From contig NZ_JACJVI010000002.1 of the NCBI RefSeq assembly GCF_014237835.1, forward strand, positions 124,001 through 188,000: a stretch of 64,000 nt of DNA. Reading direction: 5' to 3'. A program made the translations under genes and the position numbers. Of this stretch, positions 22,528 through 30,929 are shown piece after piece. Every line of letters starts with the position of its first letter. Within the stretch, counting starts at the first letter, position 1. The notes beneath the pieces are model-generated. The model had not been told where the DNA came from and searched no databases. It saw only the letters and a program-made list of their open reading frames with translations. Origin of the DNA: Rhizobium sp. AQ_MP (GTDB lineage Bacteria > Pseudomonadota > Alphaproteobacteria > Rhizobiales > Rhizobiaceae).

Positions 22528-23724
22528 TCACCGTTCTGCGACCACCAATGTCACCAGAAGCGGGTTTGTCGTGGTCATTTGCCTGGAATTGCGGAAGCCG
22601 CACTGCGTCAGCAGGGCGATGATTTCCTGTGGGGAGCGGCAGCGGCCAGAGCCCATGGCGGCGAAATAGGCCGTGAAATAGAGAGCTGCGAGATTGGCGC
22701 CCTCGCTTTCGCCGGCCATGGCTTCGGCGACGAGGAGGCGGGTCCCGGAGGGCAGCGAGTCACGCAGGTTCGAAAGGATCTGAACGACCCGGTCGTCGTC
22801 ATGGTCGCAGAGAATTCGGATGAGCGTGACGCAGTCGTTGCCGGCCGGTATCTCATCCCTGGTGAAATCGCCGCCGTGGAGTTGCGCTCGATGCAGCATG
22901 CCTTTCCCATCGAGATGCCTGCGCGCCAGCTCGCTCACGACGGGCAGATCAAAGAGGGCAAGCTCAACGGTGGGATGCCTGGCGCCCAATGCCGCGAGAA
23001 AGGCCCCTTCGCCGCCACCGATATCAAGGACGGACCGGAACCGGCTGAAATCGAAGGAGGATAGAATGCAGTCGGCGAGCATGGCCTGGCTTTCGCGCAT
23101 CAGCGCGGAATAGGGAGCCGCTTCCTCGTTGCCGAGCGCTGAGGGCTCATTGCCCCGGACATAGGCCCAATAGCGGCGGAGTTCTGTTTCCCCGCGCGCG
23201 CCGCTCCAGAAAGCGCGGGCGTCGGCGAGGTCGCGATAGAACATGTCGTGGTGGCGGATCATCTCGCGCAGTCCGCTGTCTGCGGCAAGCACGGTGCCTG
23301 CATCGGTCAGCATCCAGAGCTCCGGCGCGACCCGTGTGACGAGGTCAAGGCGCCTTGCCTGTTCCAGAAGCCGTCGCATTTCCTCCGGTGGAACGCTGCA
23401 GCGTGTGGCGAGCGTGGATGTCGAGAGGGCCCGGCCTGCGAGCGTCTCGAACAGGCTGAGGCTCACGCAGGCCGACAGGATCTGCGTATGCACGAAGCCG
23501 GAGGTCAGGCGGAACAAATGGTTCGCCTTGCGATTGGAGATCGCCCGCAGGAGCGGCAGGCGCGAGACGATCGAGCGAAAGCGGGGCGACGCAATCTGGC
23601 GGTTTCGCCAGAGCCGCAGTCTGATCTTCAGGGCCTGGAATGCACCAGGCTCGCGCAGCGGCAGGTCCGTCGAGACGGTCAAGCTCGGCCTTGCCGGCAA
23701 GCCTTGTCCGCTGCCGGTATCCAT
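22528..23724 (-). CDS. crtF: Demethylspheroidene O-methyltransferase
   Basis: 398-residue SAM-dependent methyltransferase that puts the 1-methoxy group on hydroxylated carotenoids (spheroidene/spirilloxanthin route). It has an N-terminal dimerisation/winged-helix domain (SLFETLAGRALSTSTLATRC near residue 90) and a C-terminal Rossmann domain with VLDIGGGEGAFLAALGA near residue 228, DLPVVSELA, and GGDFTRDEIPAGND. It lies 4 bases after crtE and about 110 bases before bchC in the same orientation, so crtEF transcription can run into bchCXYZ-puf. Confidence 0.92.
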   Translation of the reverse strand: MDTGSGQGLPARPSLTVSTDLPLREPGAFQALKIRLRLWRNRQIASPRFRSIVSRLPLLRAISNRKANHLFRLTSGFVHTQILSACVSLSLFETLAGRALSTSTLATRCSVPPEEMRRLLEQARRLDLVTRVAPELWMLTDAGTVLAADSGLREMIRHHDMFYRDLADARAFWSGARGETELRRYWAYVRGNEPSALGNEEAAPYSALMRESQAMLADCILSSFDFSRFRSVLDIGGGEGAFLAALGARHPTVELALFDLPVVSELARRHLDGKGMLHRAQLHGGDFTRDEIPAGNDCVTLIRILCDHDDDRVVQILSNLRDSLPSGTRLLVAEAMAGESEGANLAALYFTAYFAAMGSGRCRSPQEIIALLTQCGFRNSRQMTTTNPLLVTLVVAER

Positions 23725-23728
23725 GGTG

Positions 23729-24595
23729 TCAGGCTGCGCTGGTTGCGAGCGTCTTCGGCATCAGCCGTGTCGCTTCGTTACGGATCATCGCGCGGAAGCC
23801 TTCGGCTCCAGGGCAATCGGGAACGCTGTCCACCGCCTCCGTCACCAGACGTTTCAGCCGGACGAGCGCCGCTTCCAGGCCGATGCTGGCGACGATGTTC
23901 GGTTTTCCGTTGCGGCTGTCCTGGCCAGCTGGCTTGCCCGCTTCCGACTGGCCGACCGCGTCATAGAGATCATCCGCCACCTGATAGGCGGCGCCCAGCG
24001 CGTCAGCGAGCACCAGCCAGTCGCGCGGGTTGCCCCCGGCCGCGATCGCTCCTGTCGAAACGGCACCGCTGAACAGCGAGGCGGTCTTTGCGCGATGATA
24101 GGCGGCGATATTGATTTCCGGTTCGCTCTCCCAAGCTTGACCGGCAACCAGTCCGTAAGGCGTGCCGACGGCGTTTGCGATCGTGGCAATCAACGGTGCC
24201 GTCAGCAGCGGGGTGCCTTGCGTTTCGCGGGCGACCGTCTCGAAGGCGGCAATGATCAAGCCGTCACCTACCAGCAAAGCGATCTCTTCGCCGAACTGCG
24301 CATGCACGCTCGGCGCGCCGCGACGGGTCATGGCGTTGTCGAAGCAGGGCATGTCGTCATGCACCAGCGAGGCACAGTGCAGGAGTTCGATTGCGACGGC
24401 GGCGCTGTCGGCGGCAAGGGGTTCGCGGTCGCCGCAAGCAGCGGCGACCGCGAGGCAGAGGCGAGGCCTTATGCGCGCACCACCGGGAAATACTGCATGC
24501 CGCAGAGCTTTCGCCAGGATGGGCGGACATCCGTTGGCGGTTGCATAACGCATTGCACGCTGCATGCCGGCTTCTATGCGCTCGGGGAAATCCAT
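23729..24595 (-). CDS. crtE: Geranylgeranyl diphosphate synthase
   Basis: 288-residue trans-prenyltransferase making GGPP for carotenoids and the bacteriochlorophyll tail. The first aspartate-rich motif is in LVHDDMPCFDN near residue 80 and the second in YQVADDLYDAVG near residue 210. GGARIRPRL and FGEEIALLVGDGL are also typical. The frame extends 16 codons further upstream, but the GGAGGT ribosome site and homology pick the ATG at 24595. Divergent from crtD, with a shared promoter region holding PpsR-type sites. Confidence 0.93.
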   Translation of the reverse strand: MDFPERIEAGMQRAMRYATANGCPPILAKALRHAVFPGGARIRPRLCLAVAAACGDREPLAADSAAVAIELLHCASLVHDDMPCFDNAMTRRGAPSVHAQFGEEIALLVGDGLIIAAFETVARETQGTPLLTAPLIATIANAVGTPYGLVAGQAWESEPEINIAAYHRAKTASLFSGAVSTGAIAAGGNPRDWLVLADALGAAYQVADDLYDAVGQSEAGKPAGQDSRNGKPNIVASIGLEAALVRLKRLVTEAVDSVPDCPGAEGFRAMIRNEATRLMPKTLATSAA

Positions 24596-24622
24596 AAGGC
24601 TCACCTCCAGAGAATGCGCAGT

Positions 24623-24666
24623 TGTAAAATGTTCACAACTCAATAATGTGTAAATTCAGATTGACA
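24623..24666. promoter_or_regulatory. crtE/crtD divergent promoter region with tandem PpsR/CrtJ-type sites
   Basis: A perfect TGT-N12-ACA palindrome at 24649-24666 lies exactly 8 bases from TGT-N12-ACT at 24623-24640. For crtE (minus), TTTACA (complement of 24649-24654) and CATTTT (complement of 24626-24631) are a possible -35/-10 pair with a 17-base spacer, so each element is inside one site. For crtD (plus), TTGACA at 24661-24666 is a -35 candidate, but no convincing -10 follows. Confidence 0.78.
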
Positions 24667-24704
24667 CATTGATCCCGTAAGTCAACTGGCCATAGGAGAG
24701 GATC

Positions 24705-26279
24705 GTGCCCGTTTCGTCCGATGACGCCGTGGTGGTGATCGGTGCCGGCATGGCAGGACTTGCCGCGGCCATCAGGCTTGCCTCGGCAGGCTACCGCGTT
24801 GTCGTCTGCGAGGCGCATGCGGAAGGCGGCGGGAAAATGCGGCGCGTCGAGGTCGGTGGCCAGGACTTCGATGCGGGCCCGACAGTGCTAGCGATGAAAT
24901 GGGTGTTCGAGGCACTGTTTGCGGCTGCCGGACGACAGCTTGACGATGAACTGACGCTTTTCCCTTCCTCGGTCATCGCAAGGCACTACTGGCGCGGTGG
25001 CGCATGCCTCGATCTGCATGCAGACCAGACGGAAAGCATGCGTGCGATTGCCGATTTCGCCGGTCGACGGGAGGCGGATGGCTATCGCCGTTTTGCTGCG
25101 GACAGCCGCCGAGTCTATGAGGTGCTCAAGGGCAGCTTCATCGACGCGTCGCGTCCCAATCCTGTGTCTTTGTCTCGGCGCATCGGTCGCCCTGGCGATC
25201 TCTTCGCGATCAAGCCTTTCGCCACGCTCTGGTCAGCGCTCGGAGGCTATTTTGCCGATATCAGGCTGCGTCAGCTCTTTGCACGATATGCGACCTATTG
25301 CGGTTCCTCGCCCTATCTTTCACCGGCCACACTGATGCTCGTCGCACATGTCGAGCAGGAGGGGGTCTGGATGATCAAGGGCGGCATTCGGGCACTCGCG
25401 GCGCGGCTGGAGAAGCTCGCGGTCTCGCTCGGCGTGGAGTTCCGCTACGGCGATGCCGTCACCGAGATTGCAGTGGATCCGTCGCGGCGGGCCGTCTCTG
25501 CGATCCTGACCCGCTCCGGGCGACAGATCCCGGCCCGTCAGGTCATCTATAACGGTGATGTCGCGGCTTTGCCGCGGCTATTGGGTCTCGCCTCCGGCAA
25601 CCAGAAGGGGGAGGGCCAGCGCTCGCTTTCTGCCGTGGTTTCCTGCCGGCTGGCAGAGCCGCAGGGCGTGCCGCTTGCGCATCACACCGTGTTCTTCTCC
25701 GATGATTACCAGGGCGAATTCGACGCGATCTTTTCGCGCGGCCAGCCGCCGGCGGACCCGACGGTCTATCTGTGCGCCCAGGATCGCGATGCTGCCGGGT
25801 ATCTTGCTCACGGGGGCAACGGCCCGGAGCGCATCTACGCGCTCATGAACATGCCGGCCAATGGCGATCGGCACCGTCTCGACGAAAGCGAGGTCAGTAC
25901 ATGTCTGAAGAGCATGGATATGAGGCTCGCGATGAACGGTCTCACCCTGTCGAACCACCCCGAGCCACCGAACATCACGACACCGGATCGCTTCGCGGGT
26001 CTCTATCCGGGGACGGGCGGGGCGCTTTACGGGGTGGCCTCGCACGGCTGGATGGCGTCCTTTGCCCGACCGGGATCGCAGGGGCCGGTTCCGGGGCTTT
26101 ATCTCGCGGGCGGCAGCGTGCATCCGGGGCCGGGCCTGCCGATGGCAGCGATCTCGGGCCGGCTCGCGGCCGAAAGGTTGATGGCGGACCGGCCTTTGAC
26201 AAGACGGTCCCGTCCGGCGGCTATCACTGGTGGTATGTCGACGGAACAAGCGACTGCGGACGTTTCGCCTTCACCGTGA
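24705..26279 (+). CDS. crtD: Methoxyneurosporene/hydroxyneurosporene desaturase
   Basis: 524-residue FAD-dependent carotenoid 3,4-desaturase of the CrtI family. The dinucleotide fold VVIGAGMAGLAAAIRLASAG is near residue 10, followed by GGGKMRRVEVGGQDFDAGPT. The C-terminal FAD motif GLYLAGGSVHPGPGLPMAA lies near residue 460. The GTG start has AGGAG 6 bases upstream. The HPGPGLPMA motif and coupling to crtC support CrtD rather than CrtI, whose copy is at 28450. Its last 100 or so bases also encode CrtC-like sequence in another frame. Confidence 0.93.
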   Translation: MPVSSDDAVVVIGAGMAGLAAAIRLASAGYRVVVCEAHAEGGGKMRRVEVGGQDFDAGPTVLAMKWVFEALFAAAGRQLDDELTLFPSSVIARHYWRGGACLDLHADQTESMRAIADFAGRREADGYRRFAADSRRVYEVLKGSFIDASRPNPVSLSRRIGRPGDLFAIKPFATLWSALGGYFADIRLRQLFARYATYCGSSPYLSPATLMLVAHVEQEGVWMIKGGIRALAARLEKLAVSLGVEFRYGDAVTEIAVDPSRRAVSAILTRSGRQIPARQVIYNGDVAALPRLLGLASGNQKGEGQRSLSAVVSCRLAEPQGVPLAHHTVFFSDDYQGEFDAIFSRGQPPADPTVYLCAQDRDAAGYLAHGGNGPERIYALMNMPANGDRHRLDESEVSTCLKSMDMRLAMNGLTLSNHPEPPNITTPDRFAGLYPGTGGALYGVASHGWMASFARPGSQGPVPGLYLAGGSVHPGPGLPMAAISGRLAAERLMADRPLTRRSRPAAITGGMSTEQATADVSPSP

Positions 26280-27127
26280 TCGCCTTCATCGGCTCTGTCT
26301 TCTCGCCCTACTACCATTGGTCCGGAAGGCGCGATCCGACCAATCATGTGGCCTTCAATGTGGCGCTCTACGGGCCGGACGGCCATGCCTGGGCGATGAC
26401 CGAGCGCGGGCGTGGGGCACTCGGCCGCGATCGCTCCAGACTGCAGATCGGCCGCTCTTCGATCCGCTTCGACGGCACGGGTTTTGTCATCGCCTTCGAT
26501 GAGACCTTTCTGCCGTGGCCGGGACAACGGCTTCTGCCCAGGCGCATGCGCGGCCAGATCGAACTGACTCCTGCCTTCCTCGGCGATCAGACCTATGCGC
26601 TCGATCCTGAGGCGCGGCACATCTGGCAGCCCGTCGCGCCAGCCGGTCGGGTCAGCCTCACCTGTGACCATCTGGCCGGTGGTGGCTGGGTCGGGCAGGG
26701 CTATCACGACATGAACTTCGGCAGCCGGCCCCTGGAGGCCGACTTTGCCGGTTGGGACTGGGCGCGTGGCGAGACGACGGATGGCCGTCCGATCCTGCTT
26801 TACGATTCAATTCTTTCAAACGGCGCGAACAGCCGTTTTGGGCTGACCTATTCCACGAGCGGTGCGGCCCTGGAATTCGATCCGCCGAAGCGGCAGGTTT
26901 TGAAGCGTGGCTTCTGGGGCGTTGGCGGCGGCATCGCCTGTGACGACGAGGCAAAGCCCGTTCTGCGGGATCCTTATGAGGATACACCCTTTTATCGCCG
27001 CTCGCTGGTCGAGACGGAGATCGGCGGCGACCGGGTCGTCATGATGCATGAGACGCTGGACTGCCGGCGGCTCGCCATGCCGATCGTCAGGCTGATGCTG
27101 CCCTTTCGCATGCCACGCAAGGGTTAG
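26276..27127 (+). CDS. crtC: Acyclic carotenoid 1,2-hydratase (hydroxyneurosporene synthase)
   Basis: Adds water to the 1,2 double bond of acyclic carotenoids before CrtD and CrtF act. From the GTG at 26276, which overlaps the crtD stop (GTGA), it has 283 residues beginning MIAFIGSVFSPYYHWSGRRDP. Typical blocks follow: NHVAFNVALYG, GQIELTPAFL, GYHDMNFGSRPLE and WDWARGE. Upstream in the same frame, GGYHWWYVDGTSDCGRF is also CrtC-like although it lies inside crtD, so the true start may be earlier. No ATG, GTG or TTG occurs in that frame between 25904 and 26275. The stop overlaps the convergent small gene at 27124. Confidence 0.87.
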   Translation: MIAFIGSVFSPYYHWSGRRDPTNHVAFNVALYGPDGHAWAMTERGRGALGRDRSRLQIGRSSIRFDGTGFVIAFDETFLPWPGQRLLPRRMRGQIELTPAFLGDQTYALDPEARHIWQPVAPAGRVSLTCDHLAGGGWVGQGYHDMNFGSRPLEADFAGWDWARGETTDGRPILLYDSILSNGANSRFGLTYSTSGAALEFDPPKRQVLKRGFWGVGGGIACDDEAKPVLRDPYEDTPFYRRSLVETEIGGDRVVMMHETLDCRRLAMPIVRLMLPFRMPRKG

Positions 27128-27291
27128 CCGGTTTTCACGTCGTCGTCTGGTTGCAGCCGCTGGGCTTCCCGCTTCCGGGCTTCGGCCTTAGCCTTTTCCT
27201 TCTTCAGGTCGCGCATCTGCCAGACATAGAAGGCAATCGCCAGGCTGAAGACGAAGATCGCTTCGATGATGCCGAAATAGTTCTCAAGCAA
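27124..27291 (-). CDS. Small single-pass membrane protein downstream of crtB
   Basis: 55 residues from a TTG at 27291, which overlaps the crtB stop by 8 bases and has AGGTGG 7 bases upstream inside crtB. The N-terminal part is hydrophobic (NYFGIIEAIFVFSLAIAFYVW), followed by a highly charged, coiled-coil-like tail (MRDLKKEKAKAEARKREAQR). The topology suggests a helix anchored in the membrane with the basic tail in the cytoplasm. I recognise no named family. The gene is too short and oddly started for routine calling. Position at the end of bchI-bchD-bchO-crtI-crtB suggests a membrane-related role in pigment assembly, which is inference. Confidence 0.62.
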   Translation of the reverse strand: MLENYFGIIEAIFVFSLAIAFYVWQMRDLKKEKAKAEARKREAQRLQPDDDVKTG

Positions 27292-28453
27292 GACTTGCCA
27301 CCTTTTCTCGCGCCGCCTCACGGCGTCTGCGGGTCTCAAGCCGCGCATCTGCATGGAGGCGCAGAAGGATGTCGGTGACCCGCCCGACGGCCGTTTCGGG
27401 GCGGATATTGGTCGCGAGCGCGTTTCCGGCAAGGCGGCTTTCCAGCTGCATGCCGCTCAGCGTCACCAGGTCGCGGGCGGCTGGATCGGTCCCGGCATGC
27501 AGATCCCGCACGGAGGTTGCCTTCCAGCGGTCGTCGTCCCGGCGGGCACGGATCAGCAGGCCGAGTTTCGTGCCAAGCCCGGTCGTCGCCCGAAGGGTCA
27601 CGCTGTCATAGCCATTGGCGGCAATGCCCGCACCGATCGCCTCATAGACCAGGGCTGCCGTGCGGATCGCATGGCGGCAGGGCTTCGGCAGGCTGCGAAT
27701 GCCGGCATGGCCGAGCCGGTAATGCCGCGCGGCTTCCTCCAGCAGGCGTTTGACCACGAGGCCGAGTGCCGGTGTGTGGCGCGGATCGCGCAGAAGGGCG
27801 TCCGCGTCGATGCCCTGTTCGGCGAGCCAGTCGAGTGGCAGGTAGAGGCGGCCGTTGCGCGCGTCTTCCCCGACATCGCGAGCGATATTGGTGAGCTGCA
27901 TGGCAATGCCGAGATCGGCTGCACGGGCGAGCGCGGCACGGTCGCTGACGCCCATCACCGATGCCATCATCAGGCCGACACTTGCGGCGACACAGGTCGC
28001 ATAGGATTTCACGTCATCGATCGTCTGGTGGCGGCGCCCCTCGAGGTCCATGGCGAAGCCGTCGAGCAGGGCGTCTACGACCGGCTTTGGTATCGCATGA
28101 TCATGCACGACGCGGGCGAAGGCCCGGTCGCAGGCAAAAGCGGCGGGATCGCCTTGATAGATGAGGTCGAGGCGTTCGCGCAGGCGCAGGAGCGCCGGCA
28201 TGCCACTGCGGGGATCGTCGATCAGATCGTCGGAATGGCGGCAAAAGGCATAGAGCGCGCGGGCCGCCTTCCGGGTCTCGCTGGGCAGGAGAAGCGAGGC
28301 GAGATGAAAGGATTTCGAACCGCGACGGATGGCGGCCGAACAGGCTTTCTGGTCCTCGAAGTCGCCCGAAAAGCCATAGTTCACCAGGATCGGCCGGCGA
28401 GCCAGAGGACGGGCGAGCAGGCTGTCGACGGCGGTGCTGTCGGGAAGGGTCAT
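27284..28453 (-). CDS. crtB: Phytoene synthase
   Basis: 389-residue squalene/phytoene synthase family enzyme joining two GGPP molecules into phytoene. The aspartate-rich motifs are visible: FCRHSDDLIDD near residue 70 and NIARDVGEDARNGRLYLP near 190. The C terminus is about 40 residues longer than the shortest CrtB proteins, ending in a basic RRRREAAREK stretch. It is ATGA-coupled to crtI, so phytoene synthesis and desaturation are co-translated. Confidence 0.94.
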   Translation of the reverse strand: MTLPDSTAVDSLLARPLARRPILVNYGFSGDFEDQKACSAAIRRGSKSFHLASLLLPSETRKAARALYAFCRHSDDLIDDPRSGMPALLRLRERLDLIYQGDPAAFACDRAFARVVHDHAIPKPVVDALLDGFAMDLEGRRHQTIDDVKSYATCVAASVGLMMASVMGVSDRAALARAADLGIAMQLTNIARDVGEDARNGRLYLPLDWLAEQGIDADALLRDPRHTPALGLVVKRLLEEAARHYRLGHAGIRSLPKPCRHAIRTAALVYEAIGAGIAANGYDSVTLRATTGLGTKLGLLIRARRDDDRWKATSVRDLHAGTDPAARDLVTLSGMQLESRLAGNALATNIRPETAVGRVTDILLRLHADARLETRRRREAAREKVASLA

Positions 28454-30021
28454 GGACGCGTCTCCCGTGTCTGATGATGCCAGGTCTCGGCCAGAATGCT
28501 GGCCGGATCCGGCACCAGATCGGCGACGATGCGGGCCGAGGTGACGACGCCGGGCAGACCTGCACCCGGATGGGTGCCCGCTCCACAGAGATAGAGGTTG
28601 TCGAGTTCCTCGCTTCTGTTGTGCGGGCGGAACCAGGCGCTCTGAAAGAGCTTGGGTTCCAGCGCAAAGGCGGCTCCCTGCCAGGAGAGCAGGCGATCCC
28701 GGAAATCGAGTGGCGTGGCAATCCGCGAAGTGACGATGTGGCGGGAGAGATCCGGCAGCACGGTTTCTTCCAGGCGCTTCTCGACCTTCCGGCGATATCC
28801 TTCGGCGGCTTCGGTCCAGTCTGTTCCGCTCTCAAGATTGGGGACCGGGCTCAGCACATAGAAGGCGTCGCAGCCGGGTGGCGCGAGCGATGGATCGCTT
28901 GCCGTCGGGCGATGCAGATAGAGGCTGAAATCCTCCGCCAGCCGATGATTGCGGAAGATGTCGTCGAGCAGGCCGCGATAGCGCGGCCCAAACAGCATGG
29001 TGTGGTGCAGGACGTCGTCATAGCGTCTGTCTGTGCCGAAGTACCAGACGAAGAGGCTCATGGAGTAGTCGCCCCTTGCCAGCTTGGCATCGGTCCAGCG
29101 GCGGCGGGGATAGGCCTTCAGAAGCTTGCCATAGGTGGTGGCCGGATCGGCATTGGAGATGACGATGTCGGCGGTAATGCGTTCGCCCGTTGCGAGGCGC
29201 ACGCCGGTCGCACGGCGCCCTTCCGTCTCGATGTCCGTCACGGTTTCCTGCAGCCTGATGCGACCGCCGTTTCGGGTGACAAGCGAGGCAATGCCGCGCA
29301 CCAGGGCGTTGGTACCGCCGATGGCATGGTGCACGCCGTATTTGCCTTCGAGATGCGCAATCAGGCAGTAGAAGGAGGTCGCCGAGTAGGGGTTGCCGCC
29401 GATCAGCAGCGGGTGGAAGGAAAACAGCGTCCTCAGCTTGTCGCTTCGGAAGTGCTTGGACACGACCGAATAGACCGAGCGATAGCCACCGAGCCGGACA
29501 AGCCCGGCCAGCGTCTTTGCGGTGAACAGCAGGCTGTGGAACGGCTTGTGCGCCAGCTGCTCGAAGGCGACTTCGTAGATCCGGCGGCTCTCGTCGAGGA
29601 AGCTGCGATAGCCCGCGACATCCCGCGGTTCGATGCGCTTGATCTGGGCTTCCATGTCGGCCCGGTCGCCGGAATAGTCGAACACGGTGCCATCGTCGAA
29701 ACGCACGCGGTAGAAAGGCGTGTTTGGCCTCAGGTCCACGTCGTCGCTCAACTCGCTGCCGCAGTCGCGCCAGAGCTTTTCGAAGAGCCAGGGGGCGGTG
29801 ACGATGGTCGGGCCGGCATCGAAGGTGAAGCCGTCCTGCCGATGCGCATAGGCGCGGCCACCGGGCTCGTCCAGCGGGTCGAGGATCGTGACGCGGTAGC
29901 CCTTGGCGCCGAGCAGGGCGCCGGTGGAAAGCCCGCCGACGCCGGCGCCGATGACCACCGCATGGGGTCGGGTGTCGATGGGATCAGGTCTTGGTTTGGC
30001 AAAGCGGCCTGCAATGTTCAT
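28450..30021 (-). CDS. crtI: Phytoene desaturase
   Basis: 523-residue FAD enzyme that desaturates phytoene in several steps to neurosporene or lycopene. The number of steps cannot be read from sequence. The N-terminal VVIGAGVGGLSTGALLGAKG is near residue 22, with EPGGRAYAHRQDGFTFDAGPT following, and a C-terminal LYLCGAGTHPGAGLPGV motif near 483. The THPGAGLPGV variant is that of CrtI and separates it from CrtD (SVHPGPGLPMA). Both ends are coupled (bchO before, crtB after). Confidence 0.95.
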   Translation of the reverse strand: MNIAGRFAKPRPDPIDTRPHAVVIGAGVGGLSTGALLGAKGYRVTILDPLDEPGGRAYAHRQDGFTFDAGPTIVTAPWLFEKLWRDCGSELSDDVDLRPNTPFYRVRFDDGTVFDYSGDRADMEAQIKRIEPRDVAGYRSFLDESRRIYEVAFEQLAHKPFHSLLFTAKTLAGLVRLGGYRSVYSVVSKHFRSDKLRTLFSFHPLLIGGNPYSATSFYCLIAHLEGKYGVHHAIGGTNALVRGIASLVTRNGGRIRLQETVTDIETEGRRATGVRLATGERITADIVISNADPATTYGKLLKAYPRRRWTDAKLARGDYSMSLFVWYFGTDRRYDDVLHHTMLFGPRYRGLLDDIFRNHRLAEDFSLYLHRPTASDPSLAPPGCDAFYVLSPVPNLESGTDWTEAAEGYRRKVEKRLEETVLPDLSRHIVTSRIATPLDFRDRLLSWQGAAFALEPKLFQSAWFRPHNRSEELDNLYLCGAGTHPGAGLPGVVTSARIVADLVPDPASILAETWHHQTRETRP

Positions 30022-30929
30022 GCTGCATCCGCTCCATCGGGTCTCTTCTGTTCACCGATTGCCTCGTCGAACCAGCGGGCGACGTCGGCGGTACGGCATT
30101 CATGCAGCAGGTGACCGCCGCGTTCTGTCAGCACAAGGCGGCTGCCGGCTGCCTGCCGTGCGGCATGCGCCGAGTTCTCAATCGGCACCATGGGATCATC
30201 CTTCGCCGCGATCAGCGTCATGGGGAAGGGCAGGCGCTGCAGCGTAGCGTCGAAACGCTGGAGATCCCAGGCCGCCATCATGCCGAGCGCGCCCCGGACA
30301 TGGGCCGGGGAGGCAAGCAGCATGCGATAGATCGCCCGGCCCTCCGCATCGATATCCGAGCCGGTCGCGCTGAGCAGATTGCCGCCAAGCGGCGTCACAC
30401 GCGACATCAGCGAAAACATCGATGCCGAAAAGGGGTTGGCGAAGAGGGCCTTGGCGAGCGGCGAGAACAGCGCATTGCCCTTGATCGGCAGGAAGGCCCC
30501 GTTGATGCCGATCACATGGCGAGGAACGGCGCTCGCATGGCTGGCTGCCAGCGTTACGGCAATCGCGGCACCGGCGGAATGGCCAACCACGATAGCCGGG
30601 CAACGGTCGATCTCGCGCAGCAGTTCCGTCAGGCTGCGGACCATGCCAGGCAGCGACAGATCGACAGGCTCGCGCGGACGGGTAAAGCCATGGCCGGGCA
30701 GGTCCGGCGCCACCACGCGGAAGCGGCTGGCCAAAAGGGGCAGCAAATGTCGCCAGGAGTGGGAGGCGGCGCCTGTGCCATGCAAAAGCAGGATCAGCGG
30801 GGCATCCTCGGGCCCCGAAATCTGGACATGCCAGTGGCAGGACGCCGTCGCGATGAAACGGCTCGCGCTCCGGTTTGGCCAGGTGCGGCCATCCGTTTCC
30901 CAATCCAGCCTGTCGCGACCGCTCATCAT
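30018..30929 (-). CDS. bchO: Alpha/beta hydrolase BchO, Mg chelatase-associated
   Basis: 303-residue alpha/beta hydrolase. The oxyanion region LLLHGTGAASHSWRHL is near residue 47, the nucleophile elbow VVGHSAGAAIA near 118, and a C-terminal GGHLLHE histidine near 281. BchO lies beside bchD and bchI in most purple bacteria. Its enzymatic role is not settled, although it is linked to the Mg-chelatase step. It overlaps bchD and crtI by 4 bases each. Confidence 0.9.
   Translation of the reverse strand: MMSGRDRLDWETDGRTWPNRSASRFIATASCHWHVQISGPEDAPLILLLHGTGAASHSWRHLLPLLASRFRVVAPDLPGHGFTRPREPVDLSLPGMVRSLTELLREIDRCPAIVVGHSAGAAIAVTLAASHASAVPRHVIGINGAFLPIKGNALFSPLAKALFANPFSASMFSLMSRVTPLGGNLLSATGSDIDAEGRAIYRMLLASPAHVRGALGMMAAWDLQRFDATLQRLPFPMTLIAAKDDPMVPIENSAHAARQAAGSRLVLTERGGHLLHECRTADVARWFDEAIGEQKRPDGADAA

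Noticed and set aside
25901..26275. Using the in-frame ATG at 25901 as the crtC start.
   Set aside because: It would make a 379-base overlap with crtD, and the extra residues (before about 26190) do not look like CrtC.
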